The position numbers were made by a program, and so were the translations under genes. The notes beneath the pieces are model-generated. The model made no database searches. It was not told the origin of the DNA and saw nothing but the letters and a program-made list of their open reading frames with translations. Of a stretch of 6,992 bases of DNA, positions 1 to 6,260 are shown one piece after another. The stretch is from NCBI GenBank assembly GCA_012511845.1, contig JAAZFF010000317.1, positions 1-6,992 on the forward strand, written 5' to 3'. Within the stretch, counting starts at the first letter, position 1; each line of letters starts with the position of its first letter. This stretch comes from Lentisphaerota bacterium. GTDB taxonomy: Bacteria > Verrucomicrobiota > Kiritimatiellia > RFP12 > UBA3636.

Positions 1-363
1 CTTGTCATACATATTGAACTCATGAAAACGCTTTTTATCTTCTTGATGTTCGACATTAAATTATGCACTATCCCATGCTTCCCCCGATTGAGCCGTTGAA
101 GCACGTTCTCTCTTCGTTTTTTCCGGTCCAGATTTCCTTTGTTTTTGGAAATCTTTTACTTTTCTCCGGCGAGGTTTTGCCGGACCCGGTACCCAGACCT
201 CCGGTTTGACCTTAAACTTATCAACAGCAGCAGCTTTACGTGGAGTGCTCTCCTTCCGGTCTGTATGTTTTTTTTTGCCAGACCTCCGGGGGGCTGTTCT
301 TGGAGTCACGATTTCTGAAGAAAATCGTGATGTTATTTTTTGGATTAATTTACTGAAAAACAT
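1..363 (-). CDS. rhlB: RhlB-type DEAD-box RNA helicase, N-terminal part, interrupted by in-frame TAA, 3' end outside window
   Basis: This reads from ATG at 363 towards the left edge. Residues 1-100 form a lysine/arginine-rich, proline-containing extension that begins with a short amphipathic stretch (MFFSKLIQKITSRFS). A TAA follows at 61-63. The same frame then continues open to the edge as FNVEHQEDKKRFHEFNMYDK. As I recall the family, Pseudomonas-type RhlB proteins have a basic tail, then a Trp, then F-x-VE-P-x-EGKTRFHDF leading into the Q motif. Here W97 and F102 keep that spacing, with the stop at position 101. RhlB unwinds RNA in the cytoplasm and often works with the degradosome or ribosomes. 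The only later in-frame ATG (10-12) would lose the conserved RFHEF segment, so a simple restart is unlikely. No clear Shine-Dalgarno is seen. The helicase core lies outside the window, so the family call rests on about 20 residues plus the tail. Confidence 0.6.
61..63 (-). other. In-frame TAA stop inside the RhlB-like helicase gene
   Basis: The plus strand reads tta at 61-63, which is TAA on the minus strand. Codons on both sides stay in one frame: ...EAWDSA, stop, FNVEHQEDKK.... No frame change is needed to join them, so a single substitution explains the interruption. TAA is the true terminator of rpsI, rplM and the hydrolase gene nearby, so this codon should stop translation. Confidence 0.7.
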
Positions 364-376
364 GTAAAATCTGAAG

Positions 377-407
377 AGGCGCTTATTTGAACAACCAATC
401 AGCGCCT
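377..407 (-). promoter_or_regulatory. Hairpin in the rhlB leader
   Basis: A perfect 7-bp inverted repeat (AGGCGCT at 377-383, AGCGCCT at 401-407) encloses a 17-nt loop and ends 13 nt before the rhlB ATG. On the plus strand the second arm is followed by TTATAAA, so it could also act as a weak terminator in that direction. A role in control of the helicase mRNA is only inferred; the structure itself is visible. Confidence 0.4.
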
Positions 408-426
408 TTATAAATCAGTTTGATTG

Positions 427-462
427 GAAAACTAAACGGGCATCCCGTAACCAGGATGCCCG
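427..462 (-). terminator. Rho-independent terminator of the rplM-rpsI operon
   Basis: On the minus strand, 21 nt after the rpsI stop, a 9-bp perfect stem (CGGGCATCC with GGATGCCCG, plus-strand arms 437-445 and 454-462) closes an 8-nt loop. It is followed by the T-rich run TTTAGTTTTCC. Its position and strand fit termination after rpsI and imply that rhlB is transcribed mostly from its own promoter or by read-through. Confidence 0.85.
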
Positions 463-482
463 CGTAGTGAAACAGATGAAGA

Positions 483-875
483 TTAGCGCTTTGAGAACTG
501 GAAGCGACGGCGAGCACCCGGCTGACCCGGCTTCTTGCGCTCTTTCATTCTGGGGTCTCGAGTCATGCAGCCTGCTGCCTTGAGAGGTGCTCTGAGAGAG
601 TCGTCGGCAGCACAAAGCGCACGCGCTATAGCGTGACGAATAGCTCCGCTTTGACCGGTGATGCCTCCACCCTTGACGAATGCCTGAACATCATACTTCT
701 CTTCAACTCCTGCAATCTTCAGGGGTTGAAGCATGTATGAACGGAGAGCCTCGCTGGGAATATGGACCTCCGGCTCTTTGCGATTGATTTGAGCTTTGCC
801 GCTGCCGGCTAACAGATTTACGCGTGCTACTGCTGTTTTACGACGACCTGTTGCCGAGGAGATGATTTCTGCCAT
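483..875 (-). CDS. rpsI: 30S ribosomal protein S9
   Basis: This is a complete 130-residue protein of normal S9 length. S9 sits in the head of the small subunit, and its C-terminal tail reaches the P-site tRNA. Visible landmarks are GRRKTAVARV (residues 10-19), the GGGITGQSGAIRHAIARAL block (69-87), TRDPRMKERKK (105-115) and the invariant SKR end (128-130) directly before TAA. The tail segment PGQPGARRRFQFSKR differs from the proteobacterial form and, from memory, resembles Verrucomicrobia and relatives. The gene lies 28 nt after rplM on the same strand, the standard L13-S9 pair, so both are probably cotranscribed. An AAGG about 8 nt before the ATG is a plausible ribosome-binding site. A strong terminator follows. 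The stop position also proves that TAA terminates translation in this organism. Confidence 0.98.
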   Translation of the reverse strand: MAEIISSATGRRKTAVARVNLLAGSGKAQINRKEPEVHIPSEALRSYMLQPLKIAGVEEKYDVQAFVKGGGITGQSGAIRHAIARALCAADDSLRAPLKAAGCMTRDPRMKERKKPGQPGARRRFQFSKR

Positions 876-903
876 TTTAATACCTTAACTTTCCTGAAAT
901 AAA

Positions 904-1326
904 TTAAAAATCAGCCGGATTTTGTGCCTGATGCGGATGCTCCGGACCTGCATAAACTTTAAGACGACGCATCATTGTACGTGCAAGCTTATTTTTAGGA
1001 AGCATTCCCTCAACGGCTTTTTTCACCATCCAGTCAGGATGTTTGGCGCGCATTTCCTCAGCTGTAGTTTCACGACGCCCACGAAGATAGCCTTTGTAGT
1101 TCGGATAAATTTTTTTCTGTTCCTTGTTGCCGGTAAGTTTAACTTTTGCGGCATTCGTCACAATAACAAAAGCTCCTGTATCCACCCACGGTGTATAAGT
1201 AGGTTGATCCTTGCCACGCAAGGCATTAGCGATAGTAACCGCTAGACGGCCCAGTGGTTTTTCCGACGCATCGACAACGAGCCATCTGCGATTGCTGCCG
1301 GGATTTTCTGGTACAAATGTTTTCAT
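904..1326 (-). CDS. rplM: 50S ribosomal protein L13
   Basis: This is a complete 140-residue protein, close to the 142 residues of E. coli L13, an early-assembly protein of the large subunit that binds 23S rRNA. Landmarks are W15 with LVVDA (16-20), GRLA (26-29), TPWVDTG (45-51), TGNK (65-68), GMLPKN (107-112) and RLKVYAGPEHPH (121-132). The start at 1326 gives the usual MKTF opening of the family. No strong Shine-Dalgarno precedes it; the leader is A-rich (CAAAGAAACAAACAAAG). It is the first gene of the rplM-rpsI pair, and a candidate promoter sits just upstream at 1352-1382. Nothing in it looks damaged, in contrast with the interrupted genes on either side of the ribosomal pair. Confidence 0.98.
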   Translation of the reverse strand: MKTFVPENPGSNRRWLVVDASEKPLGRLAVTIANALRGKDQPTYTPWVDTGAFVIVTNAAKVKLTGNKEQKKIYPNYKGYLRGRRETTAEEMRAKHPDWMVKKAVEGMLPKNKLARTMMRRLKVYAGPEHPHQAQNPADF

Positions 1327-1351
1327 CGATTCTGCTTTGTTTGTTTCTTTG

Positions 1352-1382
1352 AATATATACTATCTACTGCTGTCGCAGAAAA
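1352..1382 (-). promoter_or_regulatory. Candidate rplM-rpsI promoter
   Basis: On the minus strand, TTTTCT (plus-strand 1377-1382) is followed after 17 nt by TATATA (1354-1359); the overlapping TATATT (1352-1357) fits -10 better with a longer spacer. It would start transcription roughly 20 nt before the rplM ATG. The -35 match is poor, so confidence is low. Confidence 0.35.
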
Positions 1383-1618
1383 CTTCTGATGAGGGAAACC
1401 ATCAGCTTTTTGCGTCAACATTAGGACTTGCTGTAACTATCGCCCTGATTTCCGCAGGAGTAACCGGATCTACGGGCAAATGAAGCAAGCATTATGCAAC
1501 GAAAACGCCTATTAAGTCAAACAGTTTTTTTAGTTTATCAAGAAAATATGATATGCCACCATTCAATCGGGATAACTTGAGGTGAAATAAATATAAGAAC
1601 CTATTGTCAAAAATTAAA

Positions 1619-1648
1619 TTGACTTCACTCCGTTGTTCATTGTATAAA
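1619..1648 (+). promoter_or_regulatory. Sigma70-like promoter of the hydrolase gene
   Basis: TTGACT (1619-1624) and TATAAA (1643-1648) are separated by 18 nt, each one base from consensus. Transcription would begin near 1655, giving a leader of about 110-120 nt. This argues against a TTG start at 1604, which lies upstream of this promoter, and favours the ATG at 1766 or 1778. The leader contains a small hairpin, GTTGC/GCAAC, near 1669-1685. Confidence 0.6.
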
Positions 1649-1777
1649 GAAAACATCGGTTGGGGGTGTTGCTGCAATTGCAACAAAACTGACAAGTTGC
1701 CCCATTTGGCAGAAGTTCCTTTGAGTTTCAGATTCGAAATCAGCTACCAACCTGGACAAATAAAAATGAGAAGCAAA

Positions 1778-3145
1778 ATGAAAAATAACAAAACTCTCTT
1801 TAAACGTTTCTTTTGTCTGTTAATCGTTTTTATTGCATTTAAAGTTTCCGCCGAAATCAGGGAAACCAGTTGGTGTATTATAGAAACACCGGAAACTGCT
1901 GTTCTGGGTGAATCTATTGAAATTAAAGTTACTGTAAAACCTGGTGTTGCCGCCCCGGGAGACAAGATATCCAATCATCTGCACTGGATGAAGATCGATG
2001 GATTCGGAGGGATGTTAAGCTGGAGACCAGGGCAGGATATCAAGGAAGGCTCAGCAAACATTTTCAAGCACTCACCTAAGCTCGATTCTTCAATGCACAC
2101 TGTTTCACCCCTTGTTTTCCTTTCTCCGGACGGTGATTTTGCCAATTTGACGAAAAGAGAAACAGGAGCACCCATACGAGTGGTAATAGATCCTGTAGCA
2201 GAAGCAGCTGCACGTGCTGAAGCAGAACGTATACGCAGACCTGAAGCAGCCACTTTTAAAAAAAGTTCAATAAGGATCGAATCTCTTACACCCAGTGTTA
2301 CAACAGGCGATGAGGTGAAAATTGCAGTGCACTACAGGCTTGATCCTGATGATAACTGGGCTGATGGTACCAAGTTGCGCCTTATGCCGCTAGGTCCATG
2401 GATCGATAATCCCGATGGCAAATATACTACAAGGCGCTTTCATGTTGGAATACCGGGTCTGGGAACTAGGGTTGTAAATGTGACGCCGGGAGAAAGAACG
2501 GAAATATTCACGTACAAGCTGGGGAAAACTTTTAAGTACAATGATATCTCGTGGATGGCGAATTTTATCGGTGGAGACGGAAAAGACTGGCCCTGGCATG
2601 TACGTGGCGGAGGCATGGAAATCCGCCGCTTCGTCAGCGATTTTGATGTTGTCGTAAAACGGCTCGGAGGTATCTTTACATACGATGAAACACCTGTTGT
2701 ACATCTCGCATGGGGTGCTAAGGCAAAGTCAGGCGCAGCATATACTGTAAACTTTAAACTGACTGATGCAGAAGGACGCTCCTGTGGAGCTTTTTCAAAA
2801 AATGTCATTGCGGGAGATAACGGAACAACAACAGAAGTGCCTGTAGAGGGGCTGGATACACGCGGAGTAATACTGGTTGAAGCAGAAATTGTAGGCATGG
2901 GGGTCCGCGATGCTTTTTTTGCACGCATTCCTGATCTGGAAAAGATCATGGGCAACCGCCGTACGCCTTTCGGTGCAACTAATCTCGGAGATCGGGACCT
3001 GTCACAAGTTGCCAGAAAACTCGGTCTCACATATTGCCGTAATTTCACAGGCTGGAACGGAATAGAGCCGCTTCCCGGCAAATGGATGCTGAAGGGGCTT
3101 GATGAGCAGTTGGAGGCGAATGTGGACGCAGGACTCGTTCCCTAG
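1778..3145 (+). CDS. Exported multidomain glycoside hydrolase, N-terminal part up to an in-frame TAG
   Basis: The start at 1778 (alternative 1766) places a clean signal peptide at the N terminus: KNNK/KR charges, hydrophobic core CLLIVFIAF and a VSA cleavage site after residue 25. Next come a beta-sandwich-like region (about 26-139), an alanine/glutamate-rich linker (140-158), a second beta domain (about 159-285, rich in W and G) and a third (about 285-387). From about residue 395 the start of a TIM barrel is seen: TPFGATN, CRNFTGWNGIEPLPGKW and a helix ending DAGLVP. The TAG follows as codon 456. A product ending here would lack the rest of the barrel and both predicted catalytic glutamates, so it should have no hydrolase activity. 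Upstream GAGAAG about 5 nt from 1778 is a weak ribosome-binding site. Together with the segment after the stop this is one gene of about 1251 codons. The exact GH family is not recognised. Confidence 0.75.
   Translation: MKNNKTLFKRFFCLLIVFIAFKVSAEIRETSWCIIETPETAVLGESIEIKVTVKPGVAAPGDKISNHLHWMKIDGFGGMLSWRPGQDIKEGSANIFKHSPKLDSSMHTVSPLVFLSPDGDFANLTKRETGAPIRVVIDPVAEAAARAEAERIRRPEAATFKKSSIRIESLTPSVTTGDEVKIAVHYRLDPDDNWADGTKLRLMPLGPWIDNPDGKYTTRRFHVGIPGLGTRVVNVTPGERTEIFTYKLGKTFKYNDISWMANFIGGDGKDWPWHVRGGGMEIRRFVSDFDVVVKRLGGIFTYDETPVVHLAWGAKAKSGAAYTVNFKLTDAEGRSCGAFSKNVIAGDNGTTTEVPVEGLDTRGVILVEAEIVGMGVRDAFFARIPDLEKIMGNRRTPFGATNLGDRDLSQVARKLGLTYCRNFTGWNGIEPLPGKWMLKGLDEQLEANVDAGLVP
3143..3145 (+). other. 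In-frame TAG stop inside the glycoside hydrolase gene
   Basis: Codon 456, between GLVP and ICLVNPPSW, is TAG. The frame stays open for a further 795 codons with coherent protein sequence directly after it. In related GH-A barrels this position falls in an early beta strand (pattern GLxPxxxLVxPPxW), so a hydrophobic or aromatic residue would be expected; TGG, TTG or TAT/TAC are each one substitution from TAG. No other gene end in the window uses TAG. Confidence 0.85.
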
Positions 3146-5533
3146 ATTTGCCTCGTAAATCCACCGTCATGGATTATACCCGGAGATGCTGACAGCGCCG
3201 GATTTGAGCCGTTCCCGTTTCACCGCGACCTTTGGAGAAAATCAGCAGAAACACTTGCCAAGCGATATTCCGGAAAGATCTGGGGCTTCGAATGGCTGAA
3301 CGAAATTGTTCCCGGTACAAAATCTGAAAACCCCGGTAAAGATTATCTTGAGTTCTGTGAAATCGGTACAAAAGCAGTGAAGCAGGTCGATCCCGATCTT
3401 AAAATTCAGATGGCAGGTGGTCTCTGGCCTCGAAATTTCCGTACCGATCTTCTGGGTGGTGGCATAGCACATTACGTTGATGTACTGCCGGTGCATTACA
3501 GCAATCGCCGAGGCATAAGACAGGCTGAAAAGGATGCTCGAAGTTCCGGATCCAAAAACATGACGGTGTGGGACAACGAAACAGCAGCAGGCTTGTCTGT
3601 TTGGGGTATGCCTGCAATAGAGGCATTGACGAACAGCCTTATCCAGTCGCGCTGGGTGATGAGAAACTGGCCTGCCGAACTGGCAGCTGGTGCTGAAGCA
3701 GTCATTTATTTCGGTGGCTGGGCGCAGTCAGCAGGCAACTGGACATATCTGCTAGATAAGACTACACCACGCCCGGTAGTAGCGACACTTGCAGTAATGT
3801 CCTCCAAAATAGGTCTTGCCAAGCCCATAGGTACAGCAGCAATACAGCCGGGAGCCGTAATTCATATTTTTGAAAAAGATGGTAAGGGTATTGCTGTAGC
3901 TTCCCTTATATCCGACAAGGCGAAACCTGTAGAGGTCAAAATCGCAGCGGGCGCCCGGAGCATCCTGATGACGGATCATCAGGGGAATGAATCATCCATA
4001 CCGGCGAATGATGGTTCCATTCCAGTAAAACTTTCCGCAATGCCCGTTTTTCTTGAAGGCTTTGACCTTCCAACTCTTGCGGCGCACGTCGGAGTTGCTC
4101 TTTCGGGGCAGGACGATGGCGATGCCATGCCGGGAATAACTATTCCTGTGGGTACAGGTGCTGTAATACCTCTTGAGATTCGAAACCCCCTCAGTATCAC
4201 AATTTCAGGTGCCGTATCCCTGAACTTCAGTGGCAGTGTGGAGACTCTGCCACCACACGAATTCAATTTGGAGCCGAACGAAATAACAAGAGTCGAGATG
4301 CCTGTTACCGAGGTGCTTCTTGAAAAAGGTACGTCCCAGTGCAACATGATGCTCAACTGGACAACGCCGGGTGATATATCTGTTGCCAAACCGTTCAAAA
4401 TAATGCCGATTCGCCCCGAATCTCTCGGCAATCTTCTTAAAAACGGACAGTTCGAGGAAATTTCCAAAGATCGCCCTGTGTCTTGGAGCGGTACATCGAA
4501 GACTGTCGAGTTGAAGGATTTGGGGCATGGTCCCGGTTTCATGGGTCGTGCCATGCGTTTTAGCGGAACCGCCAATAAGGGCTGGCAGCATTCGAGTCAG
4601 TCAATAACACCTCCCGCCCCCGGACAGAAATACCTGTATACGGCATGGGTGTGGAACAACGACATGCAGGCGGGAAGCAATCTCAGCGTGGACAAAAAGG
4701 ATTATTATATCCCCGCTGTTTTCGATGCCGGACAGAGCACCTCGTTCTGGCGTCTGCTCACGCATGTGCGTGCAACGCCCGACGACGTGAAGACAATGAG
4801 CTTCACACCGGTAACACGCGGTTCGGGCTGGGCAATGTACGATAATGTACGTGTTACCTTATATGAAGGAAGCGATTACGCAACAGAAGCATCACGCATA
4901 AAAAATAAAATCAACATAGATGGAGATTTGAGTGACTGGGATTTCTCTGATCCGATTCCGCTGCTCTGCGACAATCAGATTTCTGAAAAAGGCGGCTATA
5001 AATGGTCACCCGGAAACCTTGCCGGAGTAGCGAAGTTTGCCTGGGATGAAAATGCCCTGTACTTTGCCGCAATGGTGCGTGACGATAAACATGTTGCAAC
5101 TGCTACAGGTGAAGAAACGGTTGCGGGAGACAGCATAGTGATTGCACTCCATCCTGAGAACAGGGCAGACGGTACAGATGATAAAGCGTTCAAGTGGTAC
5201 ATCGGTGCTGCTGTGCCCGGCGGTGGATCGGGAGTCCATACGCTGTACCGTCCAGCAGCTTTCAGCGGAGGACTTCAGTCGGGGCAGCTTGCACGTGATT
5301 CATCTGTGTACGAACTTTCCATAAAGCGTACAGGTGATATAACTTCGTATGAACTGCGTATACCCTGGTCTGAAACGGGTGGTGTTGTGCCGTCAGCAGG
5401 AGTTAAAGTCGGAGTATCCCTGCAATTAAATGATAAAGATGATGGAGCAGGCTCCGGAATGATGTCATGGGGCGGGGGAGTGGCGCCTGTGTGGGATCCT
5501 TCCTCGTTTGGCGTATTGACGCTTATTCCGTAA
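3146..5533 (+). CDS. Exported glycoside hydrolase, C-terminal part: catalytic barrel and carbohydrate-binding modules
   Basis: This continues the upstream frame without shift and ends at TAA (5531-5533). Numbering from ATG 1778 with the TAG as 456, barrel sequence resumes at once (ICLVNPPSWIIPG). GFEWLNE places a candidate acid/base at E509, and VWDNET a candidate nucleophile at E601, the NE...E arrangement of clan GH-A enzymes such as GH39. After the barrel come a beta domain (about 660-770, ending MPVFLEG), an Ig-like domain (about 775-875), a CBM4/9-type galactose-binding-like module (about 882-1032, starting NLLKNGQFEE, ending WAMYDNVRVTLYEG) and a CBM9-like module (1045-1251, starting INIDGDLSDW). 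The latter two probably bind polysaccharide outside the cytoplasm. The frame has a GTG at 3377, but starting there would drop the signal peptide and E509, so I do not regard it as a separate gene. Substrate cannot be told. Confidence 0.75.
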   Translation: MCLVNPPSWIIPGDADSAGFEPFPFHRDLWRKSAETLAKRYSGKIWGFEWLNEIVPGTKSENPGKDYLEFCEIGTKAVKQVDPDLKIQMAGGLWPRNFRTDLLGGGIAHYVDVLPVHYSNRRGIRQAEKDARSSGSKNMTVWDNETAAGLSVWGMPAIEALTNSLIQSRWVMRNWPAELAAGAEAVIYFGGWAQSAGNWTYLLDKTTPRPVVATLAVMSSKIGLAKPIGTAAIQPGAVIHIFEKDGKGIAVASLISDKAKPVEVKIAAGARSILMTDHQGNESSIPANDGSIPVKLSAMPVFLEGFDLPTLAAHVGVALSGQDDGDAMPGITIPVGTGAVIPLEIRNPLSITISGAVSLNFSGSVETLPPHEFNLEPNEITRVEMPVTEVLLEKGTSQCNMMLNWTTPGDISVAKPFKIMPIRPESLGNLLKNGQFEEISKDRPVSWSGTSKTVELKDLGHGPGFMGRAMRFSGTANKGWQHSSQSITPPAPGQKYLYTAWVWNNDMQAGSNLSVDKKDYYIPAVFDAGQSTSFWRLLTHVRATPDDVKTMSFTPVTRGSGWAMYDNVRVTLYEGSDYATEASRIKNKINIDGDLSDWDFSDPIPLLCDNQISEKGGYKWSPGNLAGVAKFAWDENALYFAAMVRDDKHVATATGEETVAGDSIVIALHPENRADGTDDKAFKWYIGAAVPGGGSGVHTLYRPAAFSGGLQSGQLARDSSVYELSIKRTGDITSYELRIPWSETGGVVPSAGVKVGVSLQLNDKDDGAGSGMMSWGGGVAPVWDPSSFGVLTLIP

Positions 5534-5796
5534 GTGTCCTGCCCGGCAAGCCGGGAGATCGTACACGGTCACAGCAGAGCGGTACACGTTTTCCGTACAC
5601 AGGGATGAGAATGGAGCTCGACCATAAGAAACTAAATGTTTACTGAACTGAAATCGTGTACGAGTATGTGAACGATTATAAGCCTCCCAAGAAAACTGCC
5701 CTCTGTCCACTAACCACTGATCACTGGTCTGGCTTGCCGGACCACGCCCTACCTTCTCAGCCGGCGGGATAACCTTGCATGGAGGAATTTCAGAAC

Positions 5797-5823
5797 CACG
5801 AAAAGCACGAAAAGACACGAAAG
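5797..5823 (+). repeat. CACGAAAAG short tandem repeat
   Basis: CACGAAAAG (5797-5805) is followed immediately by CACGAAAAG (5806-5814) and, after one A, CACGAAAG (5816-5823). From memory, similar accACGAAAnncACGAAA strings recur in intergenic DNA of many PVC and other environmental genomes. No function is assigned. Confidence 0.7.
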
Positions 5824-5933
5824 CTCTGCTGCCAGAAACTCTCACGCCGAGAACGCGGAGCTGGAGGGCGAATGTCCTCATGAGCCGTGGTTGCGAGGCA
5901 ACCTCAATTCGAGCAATCCTGTCGATAGGGTTA

Positions 5934-5953
5934 AGTCCCGAGTCCCGAGTCCG
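5934..5953 (+). repeat. 7-bp tandem repeat AGTCCCG
   Basis: AGTCCCG occurs at 5934-5940 and 5941-5947, then a partial copy AGTCCG at 5948-5953. It lies between the 15-bp hairpin GGTTGCGAGGCAACC and the 51-bp array. It appears to be part of the same patchwork of intergenic repeats. Confidence 0.65.
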
Positions 5954-6074
5954 AGACCAAAATTACTCTCGATTCCATCAATCTGCAGCTTCTGAGAAGA
6001 AAGGTAGGGGTAGCTTTCCCGTCTTCGAATCCTACGCCGAGACAAGCCGGAGCAAGCCAAGCTGTCCGCTGTTT

Positions 6075-6260
6075 TGCGGCGCGCCCGGAGGTCATCGCCC
6101 TACCTTTGTCCGGCTCGCAGGGCAGTGCGGCGTGCCCGGAGGTCATCGCCCTACCTTTGTCCGGCTCGCAGGGCAGTGCGGTGCACCCGGAGGTCATCGC
6201 CCTACCTTTGTCCGGCTCGCAGGGCAGTTCGGTGCACCCGGGGGTCATCGCCCTACCTTT
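6075..6260 (+). repeat. 51-bp tandem repeat array, about 3.6 copies
   Basis: The string CCCGGAGGTCATCGCCCTAC starts at 6084, 6135 and 6186, with a one-base variant at 6237, an exact 51-bp period. Each unit continues ACCTTTGTCCGGCTCGCAGGG and ends with a variable GCGGCGCG/GCGGCGTG/GCGGTGCA join. The last copy breaks off after CCTACCTTT at 6260. Copies differ by only one to three bases, which suggests recent expansion. Within a unit, CCGGA...TCCGG and GCCCT...AGGGC can pair. Because 51 is a multiple of three, reading frames stay open across the array on both strands, giving false ORFs. There are no unique spacers, so it is not a CRISPR. Confidence 0.92.

Larger units (their letters stand above)
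1327..1765. other. Divergent intergenic control region between rplM and the hydrolase gene
   Basis: About 440 bp lie between the two divergent genes. Contents seen: a candidate minus-strand promoter near 1354-1382, a 6-bp hairpin (CTGATG 1386-1391, CATCAG 1400-1405), and a plus-strand promoter at 1619-1648. Between 1402 and 1491 on the minus strand there is a short open stretch of 29 codons (see findings). The part around 1500-1620 is A/T-rich. No tRNA, riboswitch or complete gene is recognisable. Confidence 0.6.

Noticed and set aside
1386..1405. Hammerhead-ribozyme-like CTGATGAGGGAAAC
   Set aside because: The bases form a simple hairpin CTGATG/CATCAG; the three-stem layout and cleavage site of a hammerhead are missing.
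1492..1695. Minus-strand open frame of 67 codons in the divergent control region
   Set aside because: It uses a TTG start, overlaps the hydrolase promoter and leader, and has no recognisable content.
1604..1765. Upstream TTG start for the hydrolase
   Set aside because: It precedes the predicted promoter and would bury the signal peptide behind more than 50 residues.
2440..3081. Long minus-strand open frame (213 codons) and the similar one at 3979-4575
   Set aside because: Both lie antisense within the hydrolase coding frame and show no domain; they are shadows of codon bias.
3143..3145. Pyrrolysine or selenocysteine insertion
   Set aside because: Selenocysteine uses TGA, not TAG. Pyrrolysine is known mainly from methylamine methyltransferases, and no supporting gene or element is visible in the window; it stays only a remote option.
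3377..5533. Separate gene starting at GTG 3377
   Set aside because: The frame is open back to the TAG and that part encodes conserved barrel sequence including the WLNE motif; a start here has no signal peptide and half a barrel.
6075..6260. CRISPR array
   Set aside because: The repeat units abut directly with no unique spacers, and no cas genes are present.
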